DNA from: Rutidosis leptorrhynchoides
Lineage: Eukaryota; Streptophyta; Magnoliopsida; Asterales; Asteraceae
DNA length: 64,000 nucleotides
Direction: 5' to 3'
Assembly: GCF_046630445.1 (NCBI RefSeq)
Contig: NC_092334.1
Coordinates: forward strand, 194,123,001 to 194,187,000
The stretch's first letter is position 1, and every line of letters starts with the position of its first letter. The translations under genes and the position numbers were made by a program. Below, one piece after another: positions 54,545-64,000 of this stretch. A model generated the notes under the pieces. The model did not search any database, was not told the DNA's origin, and saw nothing but the letters and a program-made list of their open reading frames with translations.

Positions 54545-55285
54545 AGGAAGTGGTGGTTGGTATGGTTTAACATAAGGCTTTGCCTTAACTGTGTTATCTT
54601 CATTAACCTTTTCAACTACCGGTTCTTTTTCCTTTTATTGATCAGATTGTGGTTCCTGTGGAGTAGGAATTGAGTCATCAGAAATTACAAGTATTTCAGG
54701 TGGTTTAAGTGTAATACCACTTCTCGTGGTAATAGCTTTAGCTTTTTCATTCCGGGGGTTAGCATTTGTAACGCTAGGTAGACTCCCTGGTTTTCTTTCA
54801 CCTATCAACCTTGCTAGGTTACTCACTTCTTGTTCCAGATTTTGAATAGAAGCTTGTTGATTTCTAAATGCTTGAGCATTTTATTCATTAGTTTGTTTCT
54901 GAGATGTGAAAAATTACGTTTGAGATTCAACTAGCTTCGACATCATATCTTCTAAATTTGGCTTTTTATCATCGGTTTGTGGTGGTTTAATTGGAAAAAT
55001 AGGTCTTTGCTGGTTGTAAGTATTATTGGATACTTGTTGATTGCTAGGATCTTGTTGGTTGTTGTATGGAACATTTCGGTTATAATTATGATTTTGATTT
55101 TAGTTTGTTCTTGGTGGTTGATAATTATTCTGATAATTATTTCCAGGCCTTTGGTTCATGTATGAAACATTCTCTCTTTGTTCCATTGTTTGTTCAATAC
55201 TGAGACAATCTTTTGTCAAATGTGGTCCTCCACACTGCTCACAACTAATTCGTATTGCGTGAATATCTTTAGTCATCTTTTTCAT
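54545..55285 (-). pseudogene. ATH1 gag C-terminus with zinc knuckle
   Basis: In frame with gag after a TGA at 55286-55288. Contains SCEQCGGPHLTKDC, a knuckle spaced CX2CX3HX4C (one residue shorter than the usual CX2CX4HX4C), then an Asn/Gln-rich stretch (NNYQNNYQP), then KAITTRSGITLKPPE (54826-54635), usual before Athila protease. Further stops at about 55097, 54930 and 54636. Confidence 0.85.
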
Positions 55286-56350
55286 TCATCTCTCGAAAGC
55301 ATCTAACTTTGCGGAAATGGAATCAAAGTCATGGTTAGAATCGGCTCTAGCCGCTTTAGATGATCTAACGATGTCGTTTTCTTGATACCACTCGTGTGAG
55401 TGGGAAGCAGTGTTATCAATAATTTTGTAAGCTTCAGTTGCGGTTTTCTTCATAATGGAACCACCAGCTGCTATGTCGATGTCTTTTCGTGTAGTAATGT
55501 CACATCCTTGGTAGAATATTTGTACTATTTGATAATTGTCTAAACCATGTTGAGGACATCCTCTTAACAACTTTTCAAATCTTGTCCACGCCTCATATAG
55601 AGTTTCATTTGGCTTCTGTGTAAATGTAACAATTTCTCCTTGAAGTCTCACGGCTTTAGATGCCGGAAAGAATTGTTTAAGAAAATTTTGAACTAAAACA
55701 TCCCATGTATCAATTGCCCCTTCAGGTAACGATTCTAACCAATCTTTGGCTTCTCCCTTTAAAGTCCGGGGAAATAACATGAGATATATCTGTTCATCCT
55801 CAACTTCTCTGATTTTAAATAGAGTACAAATCCTATTAAAGGTACGAAGATGTTCGTTTGGATCTTCCTTCGGTGCACCACTAAATTGGCATTGATTAGT
55901 TACCATGTGTAGGATTTGTCCTTTGATTTCATAATCTGGCGCATTAATGTCTGGTTGAGTAATTGTGTGACCTTGGCCAGTGCGTTTAGCCCTCATTCGG
56001 TCTTCCATACATAGAGGTTCCAGATTTTCCATGATTGAGTTTGTTGAATCTGAATCACTAGAGGATTCTGACTTAATGGTTTCTTCCTCGACAATCTCTG
56101 GATGAGTGATTTGTGGTTCAGGAGGAATGATTAGTGGTTCAGGATCTCTGAATTGTCCCTGAATATCCTCCGGATTCTCAATTGTGAGGTCGGGTTCAAA
56201 ACATAGATTATCGGAAATTTGAATTGGAGTACTTGGTTGACTAGATGACGATTCTAAAGAAAAATCAACGGCGACAATGTTGGTTAGATGTCTTGATCGA
56301 GTTACAGGTGGTGAACGTATGAAAGGTGGTGAACGTTTTGCTCGGTGCAT
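55286..56350 (-). pseudogene. ATH1 gag, 354 codons
   Basis: Starts MHRAKRSPPFIRSPPVTRSR. The N-terminal part (20-130) is acidic and proline-rich. The retrotransposon gag domain lies at about 150-300: EHLRTFNRICTLFKI, YLMLFPRTLKGEAKDWLES, FLKQFFPASKAVRLQGEI, RFEKLLRGCPQHGLDNYQIV. It ends at TGA just before the zinc knuckle region. The main structural protein of Athila particles. Confidence 0.9.
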
Positions 56351-57322
56351 TCACAGCATATCCTATAATTTACAAAAATAAAAATTATTAAAGCTATCAA
56401 ATTAATAGACTTTTCTGATTTTGCCCACATTTCGAATAGCCAATAGATGCAGCAGGTAGCCAGGACCCTTTAAATCTGAAGCCCACAACTCGCCACTAAC
56501 AAATCCAACTATTACTACGAACCAGAAAATTTTGGATGTCTATCAATTTAACCGCTTAAAATAATTTTTCGTCGAAATTTTAAAGAAAATAAAGAAAATT
56601 CTATGTCCTAAAGAACTAGAGCGTCGAGAAATAAGAAAGAAAAAGAGTGCGTCGTAAAACATCGAAAAATAAAAGGTCGAAAAATAAAAATAAGAAAGAA
56701 AAACGTCGAAACTTAAAAGTCTAAAAACTAAAAATTAAAACTTACGTCTAAAGGTATTAAAGCTTAAAAGGAATTCTATATCCAAAACGGCAATAACTTA
56801 AAAGGCACTAAAATTTCTAAAATATTAAACCGATAAGCGATGTCGTAAATTTCTAAAGCGTCTAAATCTTAATCTAAAGAAAAAGCACTTAAGGGATTTT
56901 ACGGCAAACCCTAAAAATTTAGAAATATAAAATAACTACGGCAAAAACAAAGTTTAAACTAATTACGAACGATAAAAATAAACTACGTACTAAATAATAA
57001 AAAGATACAAAAATGATAAAATTACTAATTTTTATAAAAATATTATTTTATATTATTATTTTATAAAAGTGTTAAGTTTATAATTTAATAAAACTAGTTA
57101 AAACTTAAAAATACAAATTAAATAAAAACTAAAATAAATAATTATTAAAATAAACCCTAATTAGATAATTAATTAATAATAATTATTATTACGTAACCCT
57201 AATTCAATGGTCAAAGGTACCAGACCTGTCACATCAACTCATGCGTAATAAAAACTTATATAAAAAAATAATACGTAATAAAAACTTATATAAAAAAATT
57301 ACTTATTAATCTTAATTTTTAA
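56351..57322 (-). other. ATH1 leader between LTR and gag
   Basis: No gene. The part 56570-56990 is full of short imperfect repeats (GTCGAAA- and AAAGTCTAAA-like words). A tandem duplication of about 28 bases (GTAATAAAAACTTATATAAA unit) lies at 57243-57298 next to the truncated LTR end. I find no convincing primer binding site; it was probably lost together with the last 102 bases of the LTR. Confidence 0.6.
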
Positions 57323-57460
57323 ATATACCTAAACCTTGCTACAACACTATAGGCAGTGTGCCTAATCGTAAAGTAGTGTAGTTTTTAGTAAGTCCGGTTC
57401 GTTCCGCAAGGAGCTAGCTGAGTCTAACGCTATATTTATTTTTAAACTATATTTGTATTA

Positions 57461-60400
57461 TCTCTCTTTACTCTAATTAGAAAAAAATTATGATGCTATA
57501 CTATTTTAAAAAAAACTCACATGGCCAAATTTCAACCATTAGATGTGTTTTTGCCAAAGTAATCTCAGCCTTTTAAAATAGATATGGCGTCATTTAAGGA
57601 TTCAATTGGGAGTTACATGTTTTTATTACTCTTATACCCTCGAATCGTTATGTAGAACCGCTGCAGTTTCTTTTAATTTCTTCCCCTAATATCACAGCCG
57701 ATGTAATTTCTTTCCTACCATCCACTATCCACTATTAATACACACTTCCCCAATCATGTATCATTCCTTCAATTCCTTTATCCCTTCAATTTGCCCTATA
57801 ACTGTAGCACAAAGCTCTCAAATCTAGCGATGATTCTTGTGGATGATCAGGTATGATACCGTATATTCAGATTTTTAAATATGTTGTTGTTATTATGGTT
57901 TCTAGCAGCAATAGTTATTAATTTCATCGCAAGGTTTGATTTTTATAGTTCTGTTGACTTATTTTGATATGGGTTTAGATTGATTTTTTTTTCTACCATT
58001 CGTTATAAACTGCAGATATTTGAATTCGAGATGGACAAATGAACAGGTGAATTTGATAACTGGTATACTCTAGCTCTTTTATGTGGTGTGGTTTGCTTTA
58101 TGTTTTTATGAATCGGTAATTAGTAGTGATGTAACACAAGATTTCGCTAATTTACTTCTCAAGTTTTAACATCAGTAAAGATTGTGTACCAGATATGGTT
58201 TCGGTACGTATTTGTGTTGTATTCCTTAAATTGTTTCACAAGAAGGTATGTATTCACTACCCCTGGTATGTATTTTTATTATTCCAGAAAAAGAAGGTAC
58301 GTGTTCATTCGAATTAGGGCTTATGTTTTAGTTTTAATAAATATTCGAAACAGATAGTTGCAAAACATTGGAACCGTCTTATTAAACAGGTATGTGTTCA
58401 TTCGAATTAGGGCTTTTGTTTTGGTTTTAATAAACATTTGAAGTTGCAATTGAAGTATCCTTTATTCATGAAGACGTTATTAAGTCGATATTAATATCCC
58501 TGAACAGGTTTTAATAAATCACATTGGAATTTTTTATATGTCAGCTCTTCAATTGGAGACTGTGTATCAGGATATTTCATTGAACTCGATCATTTTGCTC
58601 GGCTACAACTGGTTAGTATCCTTTTCCCAACACTTTTGCAATTTAGCAATCATGATTTATACAATGCACTATTTTTATTAAGGCTGATTGATTCACACAA
58701 CCATACATCTCAACAATTAGCCATAAGGACATGTTGAAGATGTTAAATTGCAAACATCACATTTGGATTCATAAATCTCCACTTTTATATATTTTGCAAG
58801 AGGCTGTTACTATTGACCTATTTAGAAGCAACATATTTCACTTTGAATTTGTTCCTTTTTTTTTTACTAATTAGACAATATGAGAAAACTGTAACTAAAC
58901 AGTTCTTAAACAGAATTTATGTTGTTTTTAACAATCTTTAACTTGGCGTTGCATATTCATAAGAAATTCAAGCAGCTGAGTTTTTAAAACGTTAACCTCT
59001 TTTTTTAATAAATTGTGACGATATCTACTCATTTTGTGCGTACCTTACATGGTGATGAATTGAATCAAGTTCATGGATTACCTATTTAAGCTATTAGTTC
59101 GAATTACTCTTAGGATTTTTGACCAATTTTCTATTAATGATCTATCTATATTGGACCGTGTTGCTGCAATTCAACTGTCATTTTATCTATACCTTCAATT
59201 CTATCTATTTTAATTGTGCCCATCTCTCACTACCGTAAAAGTATAGTATGGCCAAATTATATTTTGACCCATTTTCTATTATTGACTTATGTTGAATGCA
59301 GATTAACTATTTACTATGAACTTGCCTAATTTGGACCCATTAACATTTATAACATGTAAAGTTATGTTTTCATTGTTGTGTATATGAAGAGTAATTGTAA
59401 TACTAAAGATCTATTTTGAAGTTGCATGTGATATTTTAGTAATATTCATCTAAGATCATATTGTTGATCTTATGCAGGTTTGCTTAATAGTTTATCAAAG
59501 TCAAATAAGTACATTTGTTTGTAAGAAATACGACTTCATCGTATAGAATCATAATCCTTGAGAAACAATGTTTCATACATCTAAGTAGTCTTTTTTTTTG
59601 TTTGTTTTTAATGCTCGAAGTCTTGAATTGTGAAATACAATATGTTACAAATCTGAATGTAATTTTTTGCTCCATAGTTTTTTATCGCTCTCGCGCTCTT
59701 AATCACAAGGTGTGAATCACATTTGAAGTGTATAGTGATGTTTGTAAATTGTAGCTCGATTATTTTTTCATCGTGTAAATACATTGGCATAGTACATGGT
59801 AAACATATACATAGTATTACTGATAGGGGAGTCCCTCTTTATGTATATCTTTTAAACTTACTGCGAGATTGGGTATTGTTTTAGCAACGTATTATTTTAT
59901 ATTACTATTTTATTCGGAGGTTTAATGCTTTTCGTAGTGAACATGCGTTTGGCCTGTTTATGACCTTTCTTAGATTTATTTTTCTAAGACCCACCCAACG
60001 AACACATATTACAAGATTATTGGTCTTAGTTAGAAGCCTTGCGATCAACAACTGTATGAGCTGGTCAGCATTTTTATTTGTTGATGTCGTGTCTTTAATT
60101 GTTTATGCTATATCGTTGTTGATTCGCTCAAAAGTTCTCTCAGGTTTAAAATGAACAGTTAAATAAAGATGGTCAAATGGAGAATACGATGCAGTGCAGG
60201 CACTATATTGCTTAAAACTTCGTATAGTTATTTTGATAATCTTCCATGCATCAATGTCAGTAGGCCTAAAAGACAACCATACATTCCCCTAGAGGTAAAA
60301 TTGGCATAAAAGTAGAAACATATATATTATATATCGTCCGTAACCATTGAATTTTTTTATGTGGATCCTTTGTAGATTTGTTCTTTGGTCTCCTTACAAC

Positions 60401-60906
60401 TTTATACGAAGTCCCACAATAATCCAATAAGCTAATTTTTCATATAAATCATAATATGCATATTGTGGCACTTGACAGGTGTTGCGTATTTCATGAAGAT
60501 GGAAAAACGAGATTCTTGCAAGGTCATTATTTTTGGTGATGGAGGGAGTAGTATGAACTTGCTATGGTTAATGAGGCCTCAGTAATATTATTCTGCATAA
60601 ACAATGGATGATGGACTATTTGTACCCTGATAAATTATGTTAGAAGTACCTATACTTCTATGTGTTTTTGCACTTTTTAAATTTTACTTGATAGTTGATA
60701 TGTTGAATTTTGTTAACTCTGGTCGTTTAGGTGATGATATTATAGATGATATTATATAGTTCGATGACTGATAATATAGTTATGTTTCAACTTCGCTTGT
60801 ATTTTTATTTATATACAATTCTTTCAAGAATGTATCTAAATTTTAATGTACATACATTAATATTAAGTTATGTTTTAGTCCCGCGAAATCGCGGGTTATA
60901 AACTAG
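57461..60906 (+). mobile_element. Non-autonomous Helitron (3.45 kb)
   Basis: Starts TCTCTCTTTACTC after an A and ends in TTATAAACTAG before a T, the A|T insertion rule of Helitrons. A GC-rich hairpin lies 11 bases from the CTAG end. The ATH2 LTR at 21085 shows the same site without the insert (ATTTGTA-TATATA). No Rep-helicase ORF is present. The interior shows exon-like pieces only: MILVDDQ ends at a GT at 57842-57862, and several pyrimidine-AG sites occur. Gene capture is possible but unproven. Confidence 0.85.
60880..60906 (+). terminator. Helitron 3' hairpin and CTAG end
   Basis: CCCGCG-AAAT-CGCGGG (60880-60895) then TTATAAACTAG. This is the rolling-circle termination signal of the element, not a transcription terminator. 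Confidence 0.88.
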
Positions 60907-62067
60907 TATATATATATATAAGTAATATTATTATTATTATAAAAGGGGGGTTTTTACCGTTTAATGATCGGTTTGTCGATTTTATGTCTTAAGTCGCAAT
61001 TAAAATCTAATGTAAAATATTAAATATAAATACAACTTAATTTAAAGCGTAAAGTAAATGACGATAAATAAAAATGCGATAATTAAAAGTGCGATAATTA
61101 AAAGTGCAATAAATAAAATGACAGTAAATAAAAGTACGATGAAATATGAAATAAAGGAATTATGCTTATTTAAACTTCCGTAATCATGATGTTTGACGTG
61201 TTGATTTTAATTTATTACCATGGGTTAATTGTCCTTTGTCATGGATTATTCGATATGTCCATCTGGTTTTTGTCCATAACAGTCCATCAGTCATAAATAT
61301 ACAGTGCGAGTGTCCTCGTCAAATTATCCTTATATCCGAAGTCAAATATTCCAACTAATTGGGGACTTAAACTGTAATAAGGTTTTAATACATTGTTAAT
61401 GATTACACCAGGTTATCGACTGTGTGCAATCGAAGGTTTTAATACTTTATTAACAATTACACCAAGTGTCCTTGTATGTAATCCACCCCTGTTTTAATGA
61501 GTCCATTGACTATTAATCTATTCACGTGTCCGGTTAAATGAACGATTATTAGTACTTATAAATATCCCGCCCATCGTGTCCGATCGAGTGTATGTGGTTA
61601 TTTATAATTACCTCAAATTGTAAATCTCTATATTAAATTAACGAACTATCATTCAGTTAAACAAATATAAAGTCCATTAATAGCCCATAGTCCAATTTCC
61701 ACAAGTGTCGGTCTTTTGTCCAAACCCCAATTATGGTCCAAAGCCCAATAACCCTGTCTTTAATATTTAACCCAACATCACGATTACTTCGATTTAAATA
61801 AGCATAATAATAATTTAGCTACGAGACATTAATTTAAAAAGGTTGAACATAACTTACAATGAGTATTAATAGCGTAGCGTTACACGGACAGAGTTTCGAC
61901 TTACAAACTTAAAACATTCGCTAACATAACCTTATTATTATTAATCTTAAATTAAAATTAAAATTATAAATATATATATTTGAGAGATAGAGAGTAGATG
62001 AATATATTGTGTAAAAATTCGTCGACCAAACGTTGCAATTTATAGGACTTGGCCAACTACAGGCCAT

Positions 62068-62113
62068 CATGCGATCGCATGACTTTAACACTCCCTGGTC
62101 ATGCGATCGCATG
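62068..62113. repeat. Palindrome pair in ATH1 LTR promoter
   Basis: CATGCGATCGCATG at 62068-62081 and again at 62100-62113, both perfect, starts 32 bases apart, directly upstream of the minus-strand TATA box. Confidence 0.95.
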
Positions 62114-62585
62114 GCCAGCTGTACCAGCTCACATTGTCAACTAAAACGTGGGCTGCTCGATTATTTAATATATATAATATAATATATATAATTTTATATA
62201 ATTAATTATATATTATATTATATTCTTGTGCATCGTTGACTTGCAATTTTAGCTCCGTTGAGTTGCGCGTTGATAGTTGGTTCATGTCCCAGTTCCGGAT
62301 TTTCGAACGTCCTTTCGCATGATTTAATATATTGTACTTTACGTTTTGCGTCTCGTACTCTTGTAACTTTTAGACGTTTCTCATCAATAATTTGAACCTC
62401 TTGGATTGTACTTTGTACTTTTTAGCGTTTTTGTCATTTGCGTCTTCAATTCGTCGAATCTGTCGTTTGTCTTCAACTTTTATTATTTAAATGAATATCA
62501 CTTGTAAATAGAACAATTGCAACCAAAAGCTTGTCTTTCTTGAAGGATAATGCTATAAAATATATGTTCGTTTTTAGCATTATCA

Positions 62586-63073
62586 GCTGCATGCCACGCC
62601 AGCCACGAATCTAGGAAAGTTTGTTAGGATCTGTTTGTTATTCCTTTGAAAGGGACAGGTGCCACGTCAACCCTGGGATTAGAGAAGTTTGTTATAACCA
62701 CGAAAGGGACATGTATCACGTCACCATTCCCTCATAACATCTATAAATACGCGGACAAGATCATTCATTCAATAACACTGGATGCATTAATGTTACTCTG
62801 CCCAAATTAATTATAGTAACATCTCTCCAGCTGATAATAAAATTTTGATAAAGATTCTGATGGATACGGAGTTAATCTCTACTCTAAGATATTAATTTAT
62901 TCGATAACAATTGAATAAGCTTAATTCCATCGATTGTTTTACGCCCTTGAAATCCAGATTTATAATCGGGGTTTGCACAGTTATTGAAGTTAAAACATTC
63001 GATCCACTCTTTTCCACTAATTTTGCACTCAAACTTGAAATCTATTTCACACATAACAATTTGGTTAGATTAA
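62586..63073 (+). promoter_or_regulatory. TAT element promoter and leader (probable LTR end)
   Basis: TATA box CTATAAATAC at 62741-62750. Upstream are two imperfect repeats of about 53 bases, each with AGTTTGTTA, GAAAGGGACA and an ACGT core (GCCACGTCAA at 62661, TCACGTCAC at 62716), which resemble bZIP sites. No gene. The LTR end and PBS before the gag start at 63074 could not be fixed. Confidence 0.55.
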
Positions 63074-64000
63074 ATGGCGCCACCCAAAGGCACGAACAAT
63101 CCAGTTAAACCAGGCAGCGAAACGGCAAACAAGAAAGGAACGACTCACACCGTTCCACCGAGTTTAAACAATGAAATTCCACCGATTATGGAATCAATCC
63201 AACCCCAGAAACAATCCATCGCTCAAATTCAATCAGGCGAAACTTTTGACGATGAAATGAACGTTTCTGGCGGTGAAGAAAACGCACGAGAGATGTCACC
63301 AATTGGTGGCAGAAGATTAAATTTCAGCATCTCTGGTCCCAAGACCGGCGGATCAAGTGGAATTAGATCATCCCATGATGACACTGAAAGGATCACCAAG
63401 ATGATCTCTGCTGACATTGAAAAGCAAGTGATCGAGAAGCTAAAGGCCATGTTGGGAGACAGTTCAAACTCAGCGGGGAGACAATAATTACAAGACTCCA
63501 ACATTTTGAGGGCCAATTCTCTACCGATTATCGGTTCAGGAAATGATGGTGTTGAAAAATCTGCCGCCAACGCTTGGCTAACCGTGCTCCTTGTGCAAGT
63601 TGCACCGCCGGCATACAAGCATTCTCTATCACAACCAGCCGTTCAAGGCACTGCACTTGAAAACCTTTTTGCTCTAATAACAGGCAATAACGCGAAGCAA
63701 CCAGTTGAGATGTCTGCTACCAGCCAGAAACTTTGTGAACGGATAGCCAGCTATATCCTTCCCAGCAACATCGTCATACCGGTAACTTTGAGGGTGTACA
63801 ATGGCACTACTGACCCGGATGATTTCCTGCAAATCTTTGAGGATGCCATTAAAACCCAACATTGGAGTGATGAGGTGGCATGCCATCTCTTTCCGACTGT
63901 CCTACAGTCTGCTGCCAGAGAATGGTTCGCCAAGCTCCCACCCAACGGTATCACGTATTTCGCAGACTTAAAGGAGAAATTCCTCATACGATATCAAAAT
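63074..64000 (+). pseudogene. TAT element gag, partial, one in-frame stop
   Basis: ATG at 63074 directly after an in-frame TAA. N-terminus MAPPKGTNNPVKPGSE, low complexity to about residue 75, then a helical stretch (ERITKMISADIEKQVIEKL). A TAA at 63485-63487 interrupts; the same frame stays open to the window end. The last 75 residues are the gag core (LRVYNGTTDPDDFLQIFEDA, DEVACHLFPTVLQSAAREWF), as in Tat-lineage (Ogre/Retand-like) Ty3 elements. CAA to TAA would explain the stop. The element was probably the landing site of ATH1. Confidence 0.82.

Larger units (their letters stand above)
57323..62585 (-). repeat. ATH1 5' LTR, split by a Helitron
   Basis: Outer end TGATAATGCTAAAAACG at 62585 (minus strand). 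Matches the ATH2 LTR 20953-22688 over 57323-57460 and 60907-62585; the last 102 bases (ATH2 20851-20952) are missing. TATA box TATAAATT at 62044-62037, 24 bases from the palindrome pair 62068-62113. Right flank GCTGC at 62586-62590 may be the target duplication. Confidence 0.9.

Noticed and set aside
53916-54545. Plus-strand ORF of 209 codons
   Set aside because: Antisense to the ATH1 protease region, which has clear motifs.
57200-57322. ATH1 primer binding site at GGTACC-like sequence
   Set aside because: No tRNA 3' end match; the LTR end itself is missing here.
63074-63090. TGGCGCC as a primer binding site of the TAT element
   Set aside because: Only seven bases match a usual PBS and they coincide with the gag start codon; not enough.

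Overview
The window is plant nuclear DNA, AT-rich, and made entirely of transposable elements inserted into one another. I find no host gene and no complete tRNA or rRNA gene. The LTR types and Athila/Tat/chromovirus proteins fit a eudicot. An Asteraceae genome is my guess from general recollection of such repeats, not something the sequence proves.

Layout, left to right. (1) 1-19780 is a nest of one non-autonomous LTR family (LTR 3.7-3.9 kb, start TGTGACGACCC, end CTACA, initiator-Met PBS). Element A (minus strand, 1-6548, cut by the window start) sits in the 5' LTR of element B (plus, 6549-16610). B in turn sits in an LTR of element C (minus, 16611-19780). A and B lie head to head and form a large inverted repeat. 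(2) 19781-62585 is an Athila-type Ty3 element on the minus strand (ATH1): LTR at the right, then gag, protease, RT, RNase H, integrase, a small conserved ORF and ORF1, which is cut off at 19781 by C. (3) Inside ATH1 lies a second Athila element, ATH2 (20851-44150, TSD GCTAC). It keeps an intact ORF1 and the small ORF but has lost its gag-pol, PBS and the inner part of its 5' LTR. (4) ATH2 contains a solo LTR (26684-30147, TSD ATTTT) and a full-length chromovirus-like Ty3 element, TEK (32418-43544, TSD TATAA). (5) ATH1 pol is split by a solo LTR (47348-51929, TSD GATCT). (6) The ATH1 5' LTR carries a 3.4 kb non-autonomous Helitron (57461-60906). The related ATH2 LTR at 20851-22688 supplies the empty site. 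(7) 62586-64000 is the start of a Tat-type Ty3 element (plus strand), with promoter and gag.

Insertion order inferred from nesting: ATH1 first (probably into the Tat element); then ATH2, element C, SOLO2 and the Helitron into ATH1; then SOLO1 and TEK into ATH2; B into C; A into B. Coding regions are mostly broken. Many stops fit C-to-T (or G-to-A) changes, as expected for methylated, silenced DNA.

The most unusual signal is a pair of short palindromes, always 32 nt apart start to start. They lie just upstream of the TATA box in the Athila LTR and again in the internal spacer upstream of ORF1. The palindrome sequence differs between ATH1 and ATH2 but matches within each element. A second is a tRNA-like module with A and B boxes inside the LTRs of the A/B/C family.
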